Of a stretch of 64,000 bases of DNA, positions 45,801 through 53,219 are shown one piece after another (within the stretch, counting starts at the first letter, position 1; each line of letters begins with the position of its first letter). The notes under the pieces are model-generated. The model saw only the letters and a list, made by a program, of their open reading frames with translations. It ran no database searches and was not told the DNA's origin. The stretch lies in contig NZ_JAVDYB010000001.1 in NCBI RefSeq assembly GCF_031458235.1, positions 8,643,001-8,707,000 on the forward strand. Direction: 5' to 3'. The position numbers were made by a program, and so were the translations under genes. The DNA comes from Catenuloplanes atrovinosus (GTDB lineage Bacteria > Actinomycetota > Actinomycetes > Mycobacteriales > Micromonosporaceae).

Positions 45801-46024
45801 CGGGGCGGACGACGGCGCCCGCGCCCACCACGGGCGCTCCGCGTCCGCCGACGACTGCGCCGACGACGAGCCCGCCCCCGGACCCGGATCCCGACCCGAC
45901 GGTTACGGAGCCTCCTGACGAGCCGCCGATCTCCAGCGGTACGTTCACGCCGACCGTGCCCGCGGAGCAGTCCTCGGTGCCGGCCGTGCCGCCGTCGGTC
46001 GCCGAGACCGTGATCCTTTTCTGA
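42803..46024 (+). CDS. M50 intramembrane metalloprotease with PqqD-, cNMP- and FecR-like parts
   Basis: The 1073-residue polytopic protease begins at GTG 42803 (GGAG 8 bases before). In order: a PqqD-like winged-helix region (about 80-130; LSPEEWQLAHLMDGSRTVARL), M50 transmembrane domain with HELGH at 242-246 and third ligand Asp340 in NPLLALDGYYLL, further helices to about 455, a cyclic-nucleotide-binding-like domain (about 476-530; LPAEVLTRLARQAHWERPGDG, degenerate phosphate cassette), a single helix at about 743-765, a FecR-like region (about 775-870; VRVGDQARASLTFRGGAF) and a Ser/Pro/Thr-rich tail. M50 proteins with PqqD-like parts usually process or export peptides. The next two genes follow closely. 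Confidence 0.85.
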   Translation: MSIVESRLSVWEALAGAAPGQPIGPADTDVWSAVIDRINPARARPELRAGIETAELTSVRGVPYVMLRSPDEAGPSRYLRLSPEEWQLAHLMDGSRTVARLVAEFAHISGRLAPDQVRRLVADLAANRMLSELPVDAFGPLEQVRRRPLAVRVGTGLLAAARGRRMVVANVDPIVDVLYRFGGRLFFTPVAAVLFGIVALAGFGLFAWTWWRGDQSVFLTNGSFLLGAIVLLALNFVALAAHELGHALATKHMGRRVPAAGFLVYFGIPSVFVDTSDVWMAGRRARLRTTIAGPAAGLVLAGSAQLIGLIFPAVAPLAFKLAFAWYLNALFNLNPLLALDGYYLLMDWLEIPNLRARGLAFVGGRLRRRPPRWSELDGEGRLVGLYGVLAVLWLAIAANVFYRVWADRVQGLVSGLWHGGFGPRLLLLLIVGGLCAPLAYLLVSWLLRRVRRLAELRQERKRAEDLPRRLHALNRSMLGKLPAEVLTRLARQAHWERPGDGRQLISAGGAQPTVYVVIEGALQGRRPGDPGGILRQQAGPGTTVGLDAALAGAPAALDWYVAGETVLLAIPSTAVANAIGPLPGPPPTDRAYAEALFDDTPALTGLSPEGRMGMLAAARSSAVNPGEAIRLDGPTDAVIIESGAIELPDGGELRRGTMIGPVGEGYPGPVAVARTPVRLWTIPAMAGAAATFAGSASFEGADRPPLRPAAGVHSGGDYPPLAAPPGMPPGGVDYGLDGRFERRLWWLVLLLLLLAFALTAAQLRPAPAWAEMASDRVLLTAETGSVEVGVAGRRVTLDEGGRYQLPVGAEVRVGDQARASLTFRGGAFSVLCAGSTLAVRELRTEGERTRSPYGSLELTDGRILSDTSSTSGAFRPLELEISSARISITSAGAAWYAVENGQTVVSRGEVQADGVTQPETRGDLDCGDGLPDPIPAPTQPSSAPSPSPSAPSPTPSQSPSPSPSPSTSPSLPVNVVPDDDDEDDGGGVVVPPPVTRSPTPGRTTAPAPTTGAPRPPTTAPTTSPPPDPDPDPTVTEPPDEPPISSGTFTPTVPAEQSSVPAVPPSVAETVILF

Positions 46025-46059
46025 TGACGTACGCCGTTCCGGTGCCCTGAGGAGGCCAT

Positions 46060-46275
46060 GTGCTCTGCTGGTTCTGCGCCAAGGCCGCGCGCGGCTCGTG
46101 CCGGTTCTGCGGCCGCGGCGTGTGCGAGGATCACGCGCGCTTCGGGCCGTACCTGCTGGAGGTGCACCGCTCCGACTCGCGCCGCCGCGCGGAGGGCCTG
46201 GTCGTGGACGACGCGCTGCAGTGCGGGGCCTGTCATCCGCGCCCGCAGCCCGTACCCATGCCGGAGCTGGACTGA
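46060..46275 (+). CDS. Small Cys-rich zinc-finger protein
   Basis: The 71-residue protein starts at GTG 46060 with GAGGAGG 7 bases before. Cys pairs are CWFC, CRFCGRGVCEDH and CGACH, resembling a B-box or FYVE-type zinc finger. It lies 35 bases after the M50 protease and its stop overlaps the next start (TGATG), so the three are probably one operon. It could hold the following precursor-like protein or the protease, but the role is unknown. Confidence 0.8.
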   Translation: MLCWFCAKAARGSCRFCGRGVCEDHARFGPYLLEVHRSDSRRRAEGLVVDDALQCGACHPRPQPVPMPELD

Positions 46276-47000
46276 TGCCGGGCTTCGACGACGCACTGGA
46301 ACGGTTGATCACGGACCCGGCGTTCGCTGCCGCGCTGGCCGCCGACCCGGACCGGGCGCTCGCCGGCTACACGCTGTCACCGGACGAGACGGCGCTGCTG
46401 CGCAGCCAGATCTCCACGGGTACGGGGGACGGCGGCCACCGGGCGGTGGAGGCGCGCACCAGCCAGTCGAGCGTGTTCGGCCTGTTCGGCGAGGCCTTCT
46501 CCGCCGCCGCGGACCTGGGCCCCGGCGGCACCGCGAGCTTCGGTGACGCGTCGTCCCACGGCTTCGGCGCCGCACCCGCCCACGCGGCCGGCCTCGGCTC
46601 CGCGCCGCGGGGCAGCGAGGGCTTCGGCCCGGCCGCGGACACCGGCCTGGGCCCCGCCTCGTCCGCGTCGCTGCACGGCACCGGCCCGGGCGCCACCCCC
46701 GCCGCCGGCTTCGGCGCCGCGCCAACCCCGGTCGCGGACGGCTACCGGACCCGCGTGGACGCGGACGGCGACGGCACCTGGGACCCGCACTCCGTCCGCT
46801 CCCGCCCCGGCGGCGGCGTCGAGATCCTGGTCGACCGCGACGGCGACGGCCGCACCGACTTCACCGGCCACGACACCGACACCGACGGCCTCATCGACCA
46901 CGCCGACTACGACACCGACCACGACGGCACCCCCGACCACCACCTCACCGACACCAACAACGACGGCTGGCTGGACACCCGCACCCCACCGCGCCCCTGA
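46275..47000 (+). CDS. RiPP-precursor-like leader fused to Asp-rich calcium-type repeats
   Basis: In this 241-residue protein the first 40 residues (FDDALERLITDPAFAAALAADP then LAGYTLSPDETALL) match the Nif11/Franean1_4349-type leader seen in RiPP precursors. A middle Gly/Ala/Phe-rich segment has repeated GFG and GLG (about 70-150). The C-terminal 75 residues carry DxDGDG-type repeats (DADGDGTWD, DRDGDGRTD, DTDTDGLID, DTDHDGTPD, DTNNDGWLD) typical of calcium-binding thrombospondin type-3-like repeats. No classical signal peptide is visible. Co-location with the M50 protease suggests processing or export by it. Confidence 0.75.
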   Translation: MPGFDDALERLITDPAFAAALAADPDRALAGYTLSPDETALLRSQISTGTGDGGHRAVEARTSQSSVFGLFGEAFSAAADLGPGGTASFGDASSHGFGAAPAHAAGLGSAPRGSEGFGPAADTGLGPASSASLHGTGPGATPAAGFGAAPTPVADGYRTRVDADGDGTWDPHSVRSRPGGGVEILVDRDGDGRTDFTGHDTDTDGLIDHADYDTDHDGTPDHHLTDTNNDGWLDTRTPPRP

Positions 47001-47083
47001 CGCGCTCCCGGCTGCCGGCCGGATCCACTACGTTGGAGTCCGTCGATGCATTCCTCATCGAGGTGATCCGTTCGGGAGGTCCG

Positions 47084-47641
47084 GTGCGGCGCTTCCGAAG
47101 CAGGCGCGACTCGGCGAGCATGGTGTTGCTGTCCGCCGTGGTGTTGCTGTTCGCCGTGGTCGGCCCAATCGGTTTCATGGCCGTCTTCGCCGGGATGCCG
47201 GAACCGGCGGTCGACAGGATGAGCAAGATTGGCCAGGCGTACGGCGGGATCTCCGTTCTCCTGTCCGGTGGCGCAACCATCGGCGTGGTCATCGCGCTCG
47301 TGATGCAGGCGCGTCAGCTCCAGCTGTCCCAGGCGCAGGGCGCCCGAATGATGCACCGGCGCTGGTGGGTCATGGCCCGCGACACCGTGGAACTGGCCGC
47401 GGAGAGCGAGCGGCGGCAGCGGTTCTTCCACATCGCGGACTCGGCATTCGACGCCGCCGTTCCGGTGCCGGTGGTCGTCAGGCCGCCGGTGCCGTCGGCA
47501 TGGTGTCGGAGGATGCCGATGATGGTGGCAGCGGGTGGCGCGACTGCCCTGGTACTGGCCGCCTCCTTCGCGGCGGGCCGTCGCGGTGTCAAGATCCGTG
47601 CGCTGATCGGAGCTGATCGGACGGGCGGCGCGCCGAGGTGA
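47084..47641 (+). CDS. DUF6082-like membrane protein
   Basis: The 185-residue product has two hydrophobic segments (VLLSAVVLLFAVVGPIGFMA; GISVLLSGGATIGVVIALVM) separated by KIGQAYG, then QARQLQLSQAQG. This order is that of DUF6082 proteins. The expected conserved C-terminal helices look altered (SAFDAAVPVPVVVRPPVPS), so the 3' half could be frameshifted. The start GTG 47084 has GGGAGG close by; TTG 47033 and GTG 47063 are alternatives. It is not obviously part of the preceding operon. Confidence 0.6.
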   Translation: MRRFRSRRDSASMVLLSAVVLLFAVVGPIGFMAVFAGMPEPAVDRMSKIGQAYGGISVLLSGGATIGVVIALVMQARQLQLSQAQGARMMHRRWWVMARDTVELAAESERRQRFFHIADSAFDAAVPVPVVVRPPVPSAWCRRMPMMVAAGGATALVLAASFAAGRRGVKIRALIGADRTGGAPR

Positions 47642-47732
47642 CCTCGGCGTGAACGCGCCGCTCGGCGCGGGGAGAGTGCCGTCTGTCGATGTGGTGTGGC
47701 GGAGGGGGTGGGGGGCGTCTGACGATGGCGGC

Positions 47733-49034
47733 ATGACGGCCGTGGCGCTCGACCACCTGAGTAAGGTGTTCGACGACGGGACCGTGGCTGTCAATGATCT
47801 TTCGCTCGCGGTGGCGGACGGCGAGCTGCTCGTCCTGCTCGGGCCCACCGGCTGTGGGAAGTCGACCGTGCTCCGGCTGGTGGCGGGGCTGGAGAGCCCG
47901 ACCGCCGGGCACGTGCGGTTCGGCGGGCGGATCGTCGATCATCTGCACACCCGGGATCGGAACGTGGCGATGGTCTTCCAGCACTACGCGCTGTACCCGC
48001 ATCTCACGGTCGCGCAGAACATCGGGTTTCCGCTGCGGTCCGCGCCGGGTGTGGGGGAGCTGGTGGCGCGCGCGGCGGAGCGGCTGGGGCTGAGCGGCGT
48101 GCTGGACCGGCGGCCGGCGCAGCTCTCCGGGGGTGAGCGGCAGCGGGTGGCGATGGCCCGCGCGCTGGTCCGGCAGCCGCGGGTGTTCCTGCTCGACGAG
48201 CCGCTGGCGCACCTGGACGCGGGCCTCCGCCACGAGCTGCGCACCGAGGTGGCCGCGACCGCCCGGCGGGTCGGCGTGACCACGCTGTACGTCACGCACG
48301 ACCAGGGTGAGGCGCTGGCCGTCGCGGACCGGGTGGCGGTGCTGCACGGCGGTGCCCTGCACCAGGTCGGCACGCCCACCGAGGTGTACGACGACCCCGC
48401 GACCGTCTTCGTCGCGGCGTTTCTGGGCACGCCGCGGGCCAACCTGTTCGAGGGCGCGGTCTATCCCGCGGACGGCGGGGTGACCGTGGACCTGGGCAGC
48501 CAGGTGCTGACGCTACCGCCGGACGACGCGCGCGCCCACGCCCTGCTCCGGCACGAGCGGGTCACGATCGGCCTGCGGCCCGACGCGCTGCACGCGGCCA
48601 TGCCCGCCCCGGACGGCGGCGCCAGCCTGCGCGGCCGGGTGCGGCACGTGGAGCACCACGGCCACGAGGGCATCGTCTACCTGGACGCCGGCGGCCTGCC
48701 CACACCCCCGGCGCACACCATGATCCGGACTTCGGACCCGGCGCACCTGGCCGGCCTGCTCGCGGACCCGCCCGCCCCGGAGCCGCGGCGCAGCGTGATC
48801 GGCCGCCTGCTGCCGCGCCTCACGGCCGAGGCGCCCGCGACCGCCCGTACCCGCTACGGGTTCTACCCCGCCTACGAGCCGGCCACCACCCTGCCGGACT
48901 CCACCGCCGACGGCGACCTCGTGCTCCGCGTACCGGCCGCTTCCGGCCTGCCCAGCCCCGGTGACCACCTGACCGTCTCCGTGGATCTGGATCGCCTGCT
49001 GCTGTTCGACACCGCCGGCACCCGCATCCGCTGA
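47733..49034 (+). CDS. ABC transporter ATP-binding protein, MalK/UgpC-like
   Basis: The 433-residue ATPase has Walker A LLGPTGCGKSTVLRL, Q-loop VFQHYALYPHLTV, signature AQLSGGERQRVAMARAL, Walker B VFLLDEPLAHLD and switch His (VTHDQGEA). The C-terminal TOBE/OB-type extension (about 240-433) fits CUT1 carbohydrate importers. No permease or binding protein lies next to it, so it may serve as a shared ATPase for several importers, as MsiK does. ATG 47733 lacks a clear ribosome site. Confidence 0.9.
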   Translation: MTAVALDHLSKVFDDGTVAVNDLSLAVADGELLVLLGPTGCGKSTVLRLVAGLESPTAGHVRFGGRIVDHLHTRDRNVAMVFQHYALYPHLTVAQNIGFPLRSAPGVGELVARAAERLGLSGVLDRRPAQLSGGERQRVAMARALVRQPRVFLLDEPLAHLDAGLRHELRTEVAATARRVGVTTLYVTHDQGEALAVADRVAVLHGGALHQVGTPTEVYDDPATVFVAAFLGTPRANLFEGAVYPADGGVTVDLGSQVLTLPPDDARAHALLRHERVTIGLRPDALHAAMPAPDGGASLRGRVRHVEHHGHEGIVYLDAGGLPTPPAHTMIRTSDPAHLAGLLADPPAPEPRRSVIGRLLPRLTAEAPATARTRYGFYPAYEPATTLPDSTADGDLVLRVPAASGLPSPGDHLTVSVDLDRLLLFDTAGTRIR

Positions 49035-49059
49035 GCAGGACGCCGGCGCGGGAACGCCG

Positions 49060-49095
49060 AAAGGGCTCCCCGGCGCAACCAACGGGGAGCCCTTT
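49060..49095 (+). terminator. Terminator after the ABC ATPase gene
   Basis: A perfect 13-bp stem (AAAGGGCTCCCCG with its complement) and 10-base loop lie 25 bases after the stop, ending in CCCTTT. Confidence 0.88.
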
Positions 49096-49453
49096 CAGCG
49101 TGGCGGCAGGGTCTACCGGACGTATATGGCGGGCCGATGAAGAAGCTCGGGTGCGGTGGCTGGTGGTACGCGGTGTTCTGCCAGGCGGTGGCGATGCGGT
49201 TATAGGGGCGTCGTGCATCGGCGCGTGGGCGTCGGTGCCGCGTGGAGAGTTGCGGTGGTCGGCGGAGGCGGAGCCGATGACCGTGCCGGTGATCCTCCGA
49301 CCAGGGGCCGGAGGATCACGCCGAGTGATGCGGGATGGCGCCGCGAAGGAAGTGGGCGAAGACGTGGAGCCGCGTGCGCCAGGCAGAACGGTAGTCGCCA
49401 ACATCAACACCGGGGCCGACTTAATAGTTACTTAAGGTAACGATCACGTCGGT
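49096..49453. other. Convergent gap between ABC ATPase and Ser/Thr kinase genes
   Basis: I see no credible gene; a 111-codon frame on the plus strand lacks a ribosome site and family features. It contains a perfect 11-bp inverted repeat (GTGATCCTCCG at 49289-49299, complement at 49309-49319, 9-base loop). The kinase is transcribed leftward into this region, so the hairpin may end that transcript. Confidence 0.55.
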
Positions 49454-50800
49454 CTAAACCGCGGTCGCGAGCCGGTCCAGCGCGGCGCCCAGTTCGGTCG
49501 CGCACTCCGCGGTGATCTCGCCCTCGCGCAGCCGGTCGCCCACCTTCACGTGCAGGTTGTGCACCTGTGACGCCAGGTCGTGCACGCCGCCCGCGGCCAG
49601 GTTGTTCTCCAGGTTCCGTACCAGGTTGCGCAGGTCCTGGCCGGCGTCCGGGCTGATCTCGCCGCTCGCCACGCCGTCGTCCAGGATGTGGCCGAGCGCG
49701 GCCATCGCCTCCCGGACCGTGGGCACCGGCGCGCTGGCGGCGACGGTCCGCCGCGGCGCCGTCGACGGGGACACATAGGACGGGCTGCCGAACGGGGCCG
49801 GGACCGAGGTGGGCGACGCCGGGGTGGGCTCCGGCGCGGCCGACTCGGCCGGCGGCCGCAGCATCGTGCCGGCGACCAGCGCGGCCGACGCCGCGACCAG
49901 CACCGCGCACGCCGCCAGCAGGGCGGCGCGACCACGTGCGGGCGCGGGCGCGGCGACCGGCACGGGCGGAAGGGCCGGCGGGGGCAGCAGCGCGCGCAGC
50001 ACCTCGGCCGCCTGGTATGCGGTCGGCCGGCGCAGCGGGTCCCGGTCCAGGCAGCGCAGGCAGATCGCGGCGACGTCGTCCGGCATCCCGTCGGTGGGCG
50101 GTGCCGCCGAGACCGCCAGCGCCTCGGTCAGGTCGTCCCAGGTGTCCGCCGGGTACGGCACCCGCCCGGTCACGGTCTCGTAGAGCAGCACGCCGAGCGC
50201 GTACACGTCCGTGGCGGGCTGGGCCGGCGTCCCGTCCAGCCGCTCCGGCGCCACGTAGGCCGGCGTGCCGAACGTGTCGCCGTCCTCGTCCTCGTCCGGC
50301 GCGCCGATGTGCGTGGCGATGCCGAAGTCGAGCACCTTCGCGCCGAGCGCGGTCAGCATGATGTTCGCCGGGGTCACGTCGCGGTGCACGATGCCGAGCC
50401 GGTGCGCGGCGGCCAGCGCCTCCGCCACTTCCGCGCAGACGCGTACCGCGTGGTCCCAGCGCAGCGGGCCCTGGGTCAGCCGCGCCTCCAGCACCTCGCC
50501 GCTGAGCAGCTCCATCACCACGAACGCGGTGACCGTGCCGTCCGGGTCGACCTCCTCGCCGTAGTCGTGCACGGCGGTGACGTGCGGGTGGACCAGCGCG
50601 GCCGCGGCCCGGGCCTCCTGCCGGACGAGCGAGCGGAAGCGGGCGTCCGCGGCGAGCGAGTCGGCCAGCACCTTGAGCGCCACGGTCCGGTCGAGAACCT
50701 CGTCGTGCGCGCGCCAGATCACGGACATGCCGCCGGCGCCGATCCGATCGATGAGGCGGTACCTGCGGGCCAGCAGCCCGCCGGGGTGCAGCGAGGGCAT
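49454..50800 (-). CDS. Transmembrane Ser/Thr protein kinase, Pkn type
   Basis: The 448-residue eukaryotic-type kinase has a Gly loop RIGAGGMSVIWRA, Lys43 (VALKVLA), catalytic loop HRDVTPANIM, DFG (VLDFGIATHIG) and TDVYALGVLLYETVTG. The catalytic domain ends near residue 275. One transmembrane helix (about 291-312) leads to an external Pro/Thr-rich linker and a C-terminal helical domain (REAMAALGHILDDGVASGEI, LRNLVRNLENNLAAGG) of about 90 residues that resembles the helical tails of several actinobacterial kinases. The ligand is unknown. Confidence 0.93.
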   Translation of the reverse strand: MPSLHPGGLLARRYRLIDRIGAGGMSVIWRAHDEVLDRTVALKVLADSLAADARFRSLVRQEARAAAALVHPHVTAVHDYGEEVDPDGTVTAFVVMELLSGEVLEARLTQGPLRWDHAVRVCAEVAEALAAAHRLGIVHRDVTPANIMLTALGAKVLDFGIATHIGAPDEDEDGDTFGTPAYVAPERLDGTPAQPATDVYALGVLLYETVTGRVPYPADTWDDLTEALAVSAAPPTDGMPDDVAAICLRCLDRDPLRRPTAYQAAEVLRALLPPPALPPVPVAAPAPARGRAALLAACAVLVAASAALVAGTMLRPPAESAAPEPTPASPTSVPAPFGSPSYVSPSTAPRRTVAASAPVPTVREAMAALGHILDDGVASGEISPDAGQDLRNLVRNLENNLAAGGVHDLASQVHNLHVKVGDRLREGEITAECATELGAALDRLATAV

Positions 50801-50949
50801 CTCTCACACCTGATCACCTGGTCGGGACAACCGGATACATCAGGCTGCGCGAATCCGAACCGGTTGTCAACGGGACGTTACGCGGCCCGGCGTACCGTGC
50901 GAATCGGGCGATCCGTGCCGGTGAGCGGCGACATGTAAGGATGTTTCCC

Positions 50950-51786
50950 ATGGTCAACGGCCCGGTCGCGTTCGTGCTAGGCGGTGGCGGCGTGCTCGGC
51001 GCCGTCGAGGTGGGCATGCTGCGTGCCCTGTTCCGCGCCGGGTTCACGCCGGACCTCGTGGTCGGCACCTCGATCGGCGCGGTCAACGGCGCGCTCGTGG
51101 CGGCCGACCCGGTCGAGGCGGTCACCGACCGGCTGGTGCGGCTCTGGGCGTCCCCGGAGGCCGGCGAGGTCTACGGCGACTCGCTGGCCCGGCAGTTGCG
51201 CCGGTTCGCGGCCCGCACCCACCTGCACTCGCCCACGCCGCTGCGCCGGCTGCTGGAGCGCGAACTCGGCGAGCAGACCACGTTCGAGGAGCTGCGCGTG
51301 CCGTTCCGGTGCTGCGCGGCCAGCATCGAACGGGCCGCGGAGCACTGGTTCACCAAGGGGCCGCTGGTCCGCGCCGTGCTGGCGTCCGCGTCCGTGCCCG
51401 GCCTGCTGCCGCCGTCCGAGATCGACGGTGAACACTACGTGGACGGCGGCATCGTCAACTCCATCCCGGTCGACGAGGCGGTGCGCTGCGGCGCCAAGCT
51501 CATCTTCGTGCTCCAGGTGGGCCGGATCGAGCGGCCGCTCAGCCCGCCGCGCCGCCCGTGGGAGGTGGCGCAGGTGGCGTTCGAGATCGCCCGGCGGCAC
51601 CGGTTCGCCCGGGAGATGGCGTCGCTGCCCGATGATGTGAGCGTGCACGTGCTGCCGACCGGAGGCGGGGAGCCCCGCGACGACTCGCCGTGGGCGTACC
51701 GCGACATGGCCGCGGCGGGCCGGCGGATCAGTCGCGCCTACACCGCCTCCCGGCGCTACCTCGACGCCCAGGTGAGGACGGAGTAG
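50950..51786 (+). CDS. Patatin-like phospholipase
   Basis: The 278-residue lipid acyl hydrolase has oxyanion loop VLGGGGVLGAVEVGML, nucleophile Ser in GTSIGAVNGAL and catalytic Asp in YVDGGIVNSIP. No signal peptide is visible, so it is cytoplasmic or membrane-associated. ATG 50950 has TAAGG 9 bases before; ATG 50941 is also possible. It is followed after 7 bases by an acyltransferase gene, suggesting lipid deacylation and reacylation in one operon. Confidence 0.93.
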   Translation: MVNGPVAFVLGGGGVLGAVEVGMLRALFRAGFTPDLVVGTSIGAVNGALVAADPVEAVTDRLVRLWASPEAGEVYGDSLARQLRRFAARTHLHSPTPLRRLLERELGEQTTFEELRVPFRCCAASIERAAEHWFTKGPLVRAVLASASVPGLLPPSEIDGEHYVDGGIVNSIPVDEAVRCGAKLIFVLQVGRIERPLSPPRRPWEVAQVAFEIARRHRFAREMASLPDDVSVHVLPTGGGEPRDDSPWAYRDMAAAGRRISRAYTASRRYLDAQVRTE

Positions 51787-51793
51787 ACCGACG

Positions 51794-52840
51794 ATGCCGC
51801 TACCCCCGCGGTGGTTCCGCAGGATCGTGCTCGGCCCGCTGATGATCGTGCTCGCGGCCGTACTGCTGATGTGTCTGCCGTTCCTGCTCCTGGTGCCGCT
51901 GCTGGCAGCACCGGTCCTGCCCGGCCGCCTCCGGCTGCTGCGCGTCGTCTGGGTCGGCATCGTCTACACGGTCTGGGACGCGATGGCGCTGATCGCGCTG
52001 TTCGGCCTCTGGCTGGCCTCCGGCTTCGGCTGGAAGAAGCGGTCCCCGGCGTTCCAGCGCGCCCACTACGTCCTCACCGGCTGGTTCCTCAAGACGCTGT
52101 ACCGGCTGCTGCGCGGCGCGCTCAATGTGGACATCGAGATCGTCGGTACGGACCCGGACGTGGCGCTGCCCGGCCGCCCGGAGATCGTGGTCTGCCGGCA
52201 CGCCGGCCCCGGCGACTCTTTCATCCTGATCCACTCGCTGGTCAACCGGTTCGACCGCGAGCCGCGGATCGTGCTCAAGGACACGCTGCAGTGGGACCCG
52301 GCGATCGACGTGCTGCTCAACCGGCTGCCGACCCGGTTCATCGCGCCCGGCCACGTGCCCGGCGCGGACATCGAGCAGCAGATCTTCGACGTCACCATCG
52401 GCCTCGACCCGAACGACGCGCTGGTCATCTTCCCGGAGGGCGGCAACTTCACGCCGAGGCGCCGGGTCAAGGCCATCGACCGGCTCCGCGCGCTCGGCCT
52501 GGAGCGGATGGCCCGGCGCGCCGAGAACATGCGGCACGTGCTGGCGCCCAAGCCGGGCGGCCTGAACGCGGCCATCGACGCGGCACCGGACGCCGGGGTG
52601 ATCTTCGTGGCGCACACCGGGCTGGACAAGATGCTCACGGTCGGCGACGTGTGGCGCGAGCTGCCGACGGACAAGACCATCATGATGAGCTTCTGGTCCG
52701 TACCGCCGGAGGAGATCCCCCGCGGCGAGCAGGAGCGCATCGAGTGGCTGTTCGACTGGTGGAAGCGGATCGACGACTGGATCGAGGCACATCAGCCACA
52801 GCCCGCGCGGCCGATACGCGCCAGGCGCCGCGGGCGGTAG
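51794..52840 (+). CDS. PlsC-like acyltransferase with N-terminal membrane segments
   Basis: The 348-residue protein has two or three N-terminal hydrophobic segments (about 12-44 and 50-78) and then an acyltransferase core: RHAGPGDSFILIH (H...D motif), the FPEGGNFTPRRR motif and FVAHTGLDKML. The spacing is that of 1-acylglycerol-3-phosphate acyltransferases. Its substrate could be the lysophospholipid made by the patatin encoded just before. It is co-transcribed with patatin. Confidence 0.88.
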   Translation: MPLPPRWFRRIVLGPLMIVLAAVLLMCLPFLLLVPLLAAPVLPGRLRLLRVVWVGIVYTVWDAMALIALFGLWLASGFGWKKRSPAFQRAHYVLTGWFLKTLYRLLRGALNVDIEIVGTDPDVALPGRPEIVVCRHAGPGDSFILIHSLVNRFDREPRIVLKDTLQWDPAIDVLLNRLPTRFIAPGHVPGADIEQQIFDVTIGLDPNDALVIFPEGGNFTPRRRVKAIDRLRALGLERMARRAENMRHVLAPKPGGLNAAIDAAPDAGVIFVAHTGLDKMLTVGDVWRELPTDKTIMMSFWSVPPEEIPRGEQERIEWLFDWWKRIDDWIEAHQPQPARPIRARRRGR

Positions 52841-52850
52841 CCTGCCCGGC

Positions 52851-53171
52851 GTGGAGCAGACACACCTGGTGACCACCACCGTGGACGCCCGCCCGGTCGC
52901 CGACTCGCTCGCCACCGCCGCGGTCCAGGCCCGCCTGGCCGCCTGCGCGCAGGTCGGCGGCCCGATCACCAGCACGTACTGGTGGGACGGCGCGGTGCGG
53001 ACGGCCGCCGAGTGGGTGGTGCAGCTGAAGACCACCACGGACCGGCTGGACGAGCTGATCGAGCAGTTGCGCGCGCTGCACCCGTACGACGTACCCGAGA
53101 TCGTGGCCGTGCCGGTCAGCGCGGGCAACCCCGACTACCTCTCCTGGGTGCACGCCTCGACGCACGACTGA
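52851..53171 (+). CDS. cutA: Divalent-cation tolerance protein CutA
   Basis: The 106-residue small trimeric protein includes LVTTTVDARPVADSLATAAV, ARLAACAQV, TSTYWWDG and HPYDVPEIVAVPVSAGNPDYLSW, all CutA signatures. The GTG start at 52851 is 11 bases after the acyltransferase stop. The role in metal tolerance is known only from other bacteria; its placement in this lipid operon may be incidental. Confidence 0.93.
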   Translation: MEQTHLVTTTVDARPVADSLATAAVQARLAACAQVGGPITSTYWWDGAVRTAAEWVVQLKTTTDRLDELIEQLRALHPYDVPEIVAVPVSAGNPDYLSWVHASTHD

Positions 53172-53219
53172 GTACGCGAACTCTGTCCGCCCGGCTCGCG
53201 GACGCGACAGGATGCCGAC

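Noticed and set aside
49100-49435. A 111-codon plus-strand frame after the ABC ATPase terminator.
   Set aside because: No ribosome site, no recognisable domain, GC-poor third positions near the end, and it overlaps a perfect hairpin.
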